The notes beneath the pieces were generated by a model. That model was not told the origin of the DNA. It saw only the letters and a list, made by a program, of their open reading frames with translations, and made no database searches. From positions 1-25,134 of the forward strand of contig JBFIPU010000036.1 of NCBI GenBank assembly GCA_041609995.1: a stretch of 25,134 bases of DNA. The letters are read 5' to 3'. A program made the position numbers and the translations under genes. The DNA is from JABDOU01 sp041609995. GTDB lineage: Bacteria; Actinomycetota; Acidimicrobiia; Spongiisociales; SHLN01. Shown in pieces: positions 23,172-25,134 of the stretch (positions are counted from its first letter, which is position 1; each line of letters begins with the position of its first letter).

Positions 23172-23816
23172 CTACTCCTGACTTGCGGGTGCCTGGGCCA
23201 GAAAGTGGTCCAGGTGGTGTTGTGATGCCTTCGACGTGGGTGGCTCCTCGGCGAAGAGGATCGGCTCGTGACCGTGCCACACTTCCTCGAGCTGGACGCC
23301 CAGCGAGTCGCCAAACTTCGACACCTGGAGATAAGCGCCGATCGTGGCGACGATCTCGACGATCTGGGCGTCGTCGTAGTGCTCTTTGACTCGAGCCCAC
23401 ACCTCGGCCGGGATCTTCTCGGGGTCGACCACCACGTGGGCGCAGAGGTCCAAGATCGCCACCTCGGCAGGCGTGTAGTGCGGCGACTTTCGGTACTCCA
23501 CACCGACGATGTCGCGCTGCTTGCCTTCGGATACCCCGAGGCGGGCCGACACTGCTTCGTGCTGCGTCACGCAGTACAGGCAGTCTCCCATCTTGGTCGA
23601 CTTGAGGATGAGAAGCTCCTTGTCGATCCATGTGAGCGTTGGGCCTTCCTGCAGGATCTGGAAGTAGATCTCCCACATGGGCTCGGCTATCTCCGGAGCG
23701 TTGCCGGTGATCTTGAAGATGTTGAGCAACATCTCGAATCGAGCGATTGCGTCCTCGTAAACCTGCTTGGTCACGGGATCGGCATCTTCCATTTCGATAT
23801 AAGGAAGTCGCGCCAT
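23172..23816 (-). CDS. Carboxymuconolactone decarboxylase / AhpD-like protein with CxxC
   Basis: A 214-residue AhpD-like protein. The active-site helix reads KELLILKSTKMGDCLYCVTQHEAV (66-89) with E67, the CxxC pair C79 and C82, and H86. This is the AhpD arrangement, used for disulfide exchange in peroxide or electrophile detoxification, and is also found in CMD-like enzymes of aromatic or hydroxylated substrate breakdown. It is cytosolic. The start at 23816 is preceded by AAAGGAGAGGGG; an ATG 57 nt earlier falls in the promoter region. It is the first gene of a two-gene operon with a paralogue lacking the cysteines, and is divergent from a TetR regulator. A quinone, peroxide or other electrophile is the likely inducer class, an inference from context. 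Confidence 0.9.
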   Translation of the reverse strand: MARLPYIEMEDADPVTKQVYEDAIARFEMLLNIFKITGNAPEIAEPMWEIYFQILQEGPTLTWIDKELLILKSTKMGDCLYCVTQHEAVSARLGVSEGKQRDIVGVEYRKSPHYTPAEVAILDLCAHVVVDPEKIPAEVWARVKEHYDDAQIVEIVATIGAYLQVSKFGDSLGVQLEEVWHGHEPILFAEEPPTSKASQHHLDHFLAQAPASQE

Positions 23817-23830
23817 TCCCCTCTCCTTTC

Positions 23831-23889
23831 TTTGGAGCAAGCGCCCCAAAACGATTTGCAGCCTACGCTCCAAAATGCTTGGATGTCAA
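23831..23889. promoter_or_regulatory. TetR/CMD divergent promoter with two palindromic operators
   Basis: Minus strand: TTGACA (23889-23884), 18-bp spacer, TAGGCT (23865-23860), driving the CMD pair. The 15-bp palindrome TCCAA-AATGC-TTGGA (23869-23883) lies wholly within that spacer. A second palindrome with arms TTTGGAGC (23831-23838) and GCCCCAAA (23843-23850; 7 of 8 pair) lies just downstream. Half-site TTTGGAGC also recurs inverted at 23867-23874. On the plus strand TACGCT (23864-23869) can serve the TetR gene. The repressor would block both directions. Confidence 0.68.
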
Positions 23890-24473
23890 ACCGCATGACC
23901 ACAACAGCAGGACGCCCCCGCTCATTCGACACCGACGAGGTGCTCGATCGCGCCGTCGATCTCTTCTGGCGACGCGGTTACCGGGACACAACGACGCGAG
24001 ACTTGGAATCGGCGCTGGGCATCAGCCAGTCGAGCCTCTACAACGCGTTCGGGTCCAAGCAAGGGTTGATGGAGGCGGCTCTCGACCGTTATGAGAAGCT
24101 GACCGAGGACGCCCTGCTCACACCGCTGGAGACGGCGGAAGGCCTGGATGGCATCTCCGAGTTCTTCGAGGCGCTCGCGGCCTGGGTTACCGGCGATGGC
24201 CGCCGGGGGTGCATGATCATCAACCTCATGGCCGAGAACGGGGGAGCCGACGATCTGGTCGACAAGCGGACCCGGCGTTACCGCCGACGAGTCCGCGATG
24301 CGCTGCGAGACGCCTTGCTGCGGGCCGGCATCGAATCGCACGCCGAGGTTCGCGCTGATCTCCTGTTTGGCGAGGTGCTCGGCATCAACGTGGTGGCACG
24401 GGGTGGGGCGGGCTCGTCCGAGGTCGAGCGACTTCTGGCGGCAGCCCAGCACCTCATCAACAGCTGGCGCTGA
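23883..24473 (+). CDS. TetR-family transcriptional regulator
   Basis: A 196-residue repressor. The N-terminal GRPRSFDTDEVLDRAVDLFW leads into the HTH TTRDLESALGISQSSLYNAFGSKQGLMEAAL, the TetR signature of the subgroup that usually controls an adjacent oxidoreductase or detoxification operon. The C-terminal ligand domain runs from about residue 75. It contains GRRGCMIINLMAENG, with a cysteine in the position often found in this subgroup. It is divergent from the two CMD genes, and its gene start overlaps a palindrome that sits within their promoter. Start 23883 (MSNRMTTTAGRP) or 23895 (MTTTAGRP); neither has a strong Shine-Dalgarno, so this is unsettled. The ligand is unknown. Confidence 0.93.
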   Translation: MSNRMTTTAGRPRSFDTDEVLDRAVDLFWRRGYRDTTTRDLESALGISQSSLYNAFGSKQGLMEAALDRYEKLTEDALLTPLETAEGLDGISEFFEALAAWVTGDGRRGCMIINLMAENGGADDLVDKRTRRYRRRVRDALRDALLRAGIESHAEVRADLLFGEVLGINVVARGGAGSSEVERLLAAAQHLINSWR

Positions 24474-24587
24474 CCTCCACCGCCCCCTCGCCCCGCTGGT
24501 ATTTGACCCTATTCGAACGCAACCGGAGCGATTGGCCGGCGGAAGGGCTGGCGGACACAAGAGCAGGGTCTTGGCCGAAGCGCCGGG

Positions 24588-24593
24588 TAGCCT
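24588..24593 (+). promoter_or_regulatory. -10 box TAGCCT of leaderless lipoprotein gene
   Basis: TAGCCT is followed by 8 nt and then GTG at 24602, whose frame gives a clear lipoprotein signal. The same hexamer precedes the EamA gene. The 114-bp gap after the TetR gene holds no other gene that I can see. Confidence 0.5.
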
Positions 24594-24601
24594 GGCGGGC
24601 T

Positions 24602-25134
24602 GTGAAACGATCCCCGGTCGCACTGATCGGTGCGGCCTTTTTTGTCGCCGGGTGCACTTCGCTCGGCGCGTCGATCTCGCCGGACAGCGAGACCACGTCG
24701 ACCTCTACGTCGACGTCTTCGTCCACCACGACGACCTCGACCAGCACCACGACCACGACCACGGTGCCCACCTACGATGTGAACGGAACGGTCACCACAG
24801 CGGACGGTTTGCCGCTCGACGACGCGCTCATCACCATCGCCGGCACCTCGGCGGTGTCCGCCGAGGACGGTTCATTCGCGTTGACCGGGGTGACGGCCGG
24901 GACCGCCAGCGTTGAACGTCCGGGCTGGCTACCCACCGAGTTCATGTTCGAAGGAGAGGCACAGGTCGACATCCAGCTCGAGCCCCGGGTCGTGAGGGCG
25001 CTCCGGGTATCGAGCTACACGTCCATGGAACCGGCCAAGTTCCAGGCGTTGCTCGACCTGGCCGAAGGGACCACCATCAACGCCCTCGCCTTCGACACGA
25101 AAGACGAAACCGGATACGTGCTCTACGACACAGA
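24602..25134 (+). CDS. Lipoprotein with carboxypeptidase-regulatory-like domain and probable DUF4015 GH-like domain, 3' truncated by window
   Basis: The frame starts with GTG and is open to the right edge (177 codons seen). VKRSPVALIGAAFFVAGC is a lipoprotein signal with lipobox VAGC (C18), so the mature protein is anchored on the outer face of the membrane. Residues 25-55 are almost all Ser/Thr, a linker encoded by repetitive TCG/ACG-type codons. Residues 57-120 (DVNGTVTTADGLPLDDALIT ... EDGSFALTGVTAG) form a small beta domain of the carboxypeptidase-regulatory-like type. Then VVRALRVSSYTSM and INALAFDTKDETGYVLYDT match the start of DUF4015, a putative glycoside hydrolase barrel. A cell-wall or polysaccharide substrate is likely for such a surface enzyme; catalytic residues are outside the window. 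Confidence 0.75.
   Translation, partial: MKRSPVALIGAAFFVAGCTSLGASISPDSETTSTSTSTSSSTTTTSTSTTTTTTVPTYDVNGTVTTADGLPLDDALITIAGTSAVSAEDGSFALTGVTAGTASVERPGWLPTEFMFEGEAQVDIQLEPRVVRALRVSSYTSMEPAKFQALLDLAEGTTINALAFDTKDETGYVLYDT

Noticed and set aside
24680..24762. Repetitive TCG/ACG codon stretch as a tandem repeat element
   Set aside because: It is explained by the Ser/Thr-rich linker of the lipoprotein.
1..25134. Defence island, prophage, transposon, CRISPR, tRNA or rRNA content
   Set aside because: I read the intergenic stretches on both strands and found no tRNA cloverleaf, repeat-spacer pattern, transposase, integrase or nuclease/methylase set.

Overview
The window reads as a piece of a high-GC actinobacterial chromosome. 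Supporting signs are an F420-type luciferase-like oxidoreductase, a very large BTAD/AAA/TPR regulator, a heliorhodopsin close in sequence to the original actinobacterial one, dense gene packing, and repeated TANNNT boxes 6-8 nt before start codons (leaderless transcription). A deep-branching aquatic actinobacterium (Acidimicrobiia-like) is my guess, not a demonstrated placement. I see no rRNA, tRNA, CRISPR, insertion sequence or phage genes.

Left part (1-6424, all on the minus strand). Read in the direction of transcription: a DUF1015/SerK-like protein, an M13 zinc metallopeptidase with its own leaderless promoter, then a heliorhodopsin set. The set is heliorhodopsin, a DUF427 protein whose start shares a base with the heliorhodopsin stop (TGATG), an aldehyde dehydrogenase, and the first 34 codons of what looks like an AlkD/HEAT-type DNA alkylation repair protein. 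A near-perfect 25-bp palindrome lies just upstream of the heliorhodopsin gene.

Middle (6538-12374). An MgtC/SapB-DUF4010 membrane protein, hypoxanthine phosphoribosyltransferase and a P2A-type (Ca2+-like) ATPase run on the plus strand, the last two overlapping ATGA. They meet a shikimate kinase tail to tail with abutting stop codons in a 12-bp palindrome. The kinase diverges from an EamA transporter through a 37-bp region carrying two back-to-back leaderless promoters.

Region 12375-17965 is the least ordinary. A 1260-aa regulator (minus strand) with DNA-binding domains predicted at both ends is followed by a possible 30-codon signal-peptide-like ORF. It is divergent from an unusual 306-aa protein that resembles an ATP-grasp enzyme without its nucleotide-binding core. 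That gene contains a perfect 13-bp inverted repeat and is followed, with a TGATG overlap, by a 52-codon ORF with one hydrophobic helix. About 300 bp without a convincing gene come next.

Right part (17966-25134). A UBP-type zinc finger protein, a HTH_42 winged-helix protein and a fusion of a P-loop kinase to an F420-type LLM oxidoreductase lie on the plus strand. They converge, sharing the bases CTAG for both stops, on a CPA1 antiporter that is led by a 70-aa small protein. A strong hairpin separates these from two AhpD/CMD-like proteins. Those are divergent from a TetR regulator, with a palindrome placed exactly between the -35 and -10 of the CMD promoter. A lipoprotein with a probable DUF4015 glycoside-hydrolase-like domain runs off the right edge.
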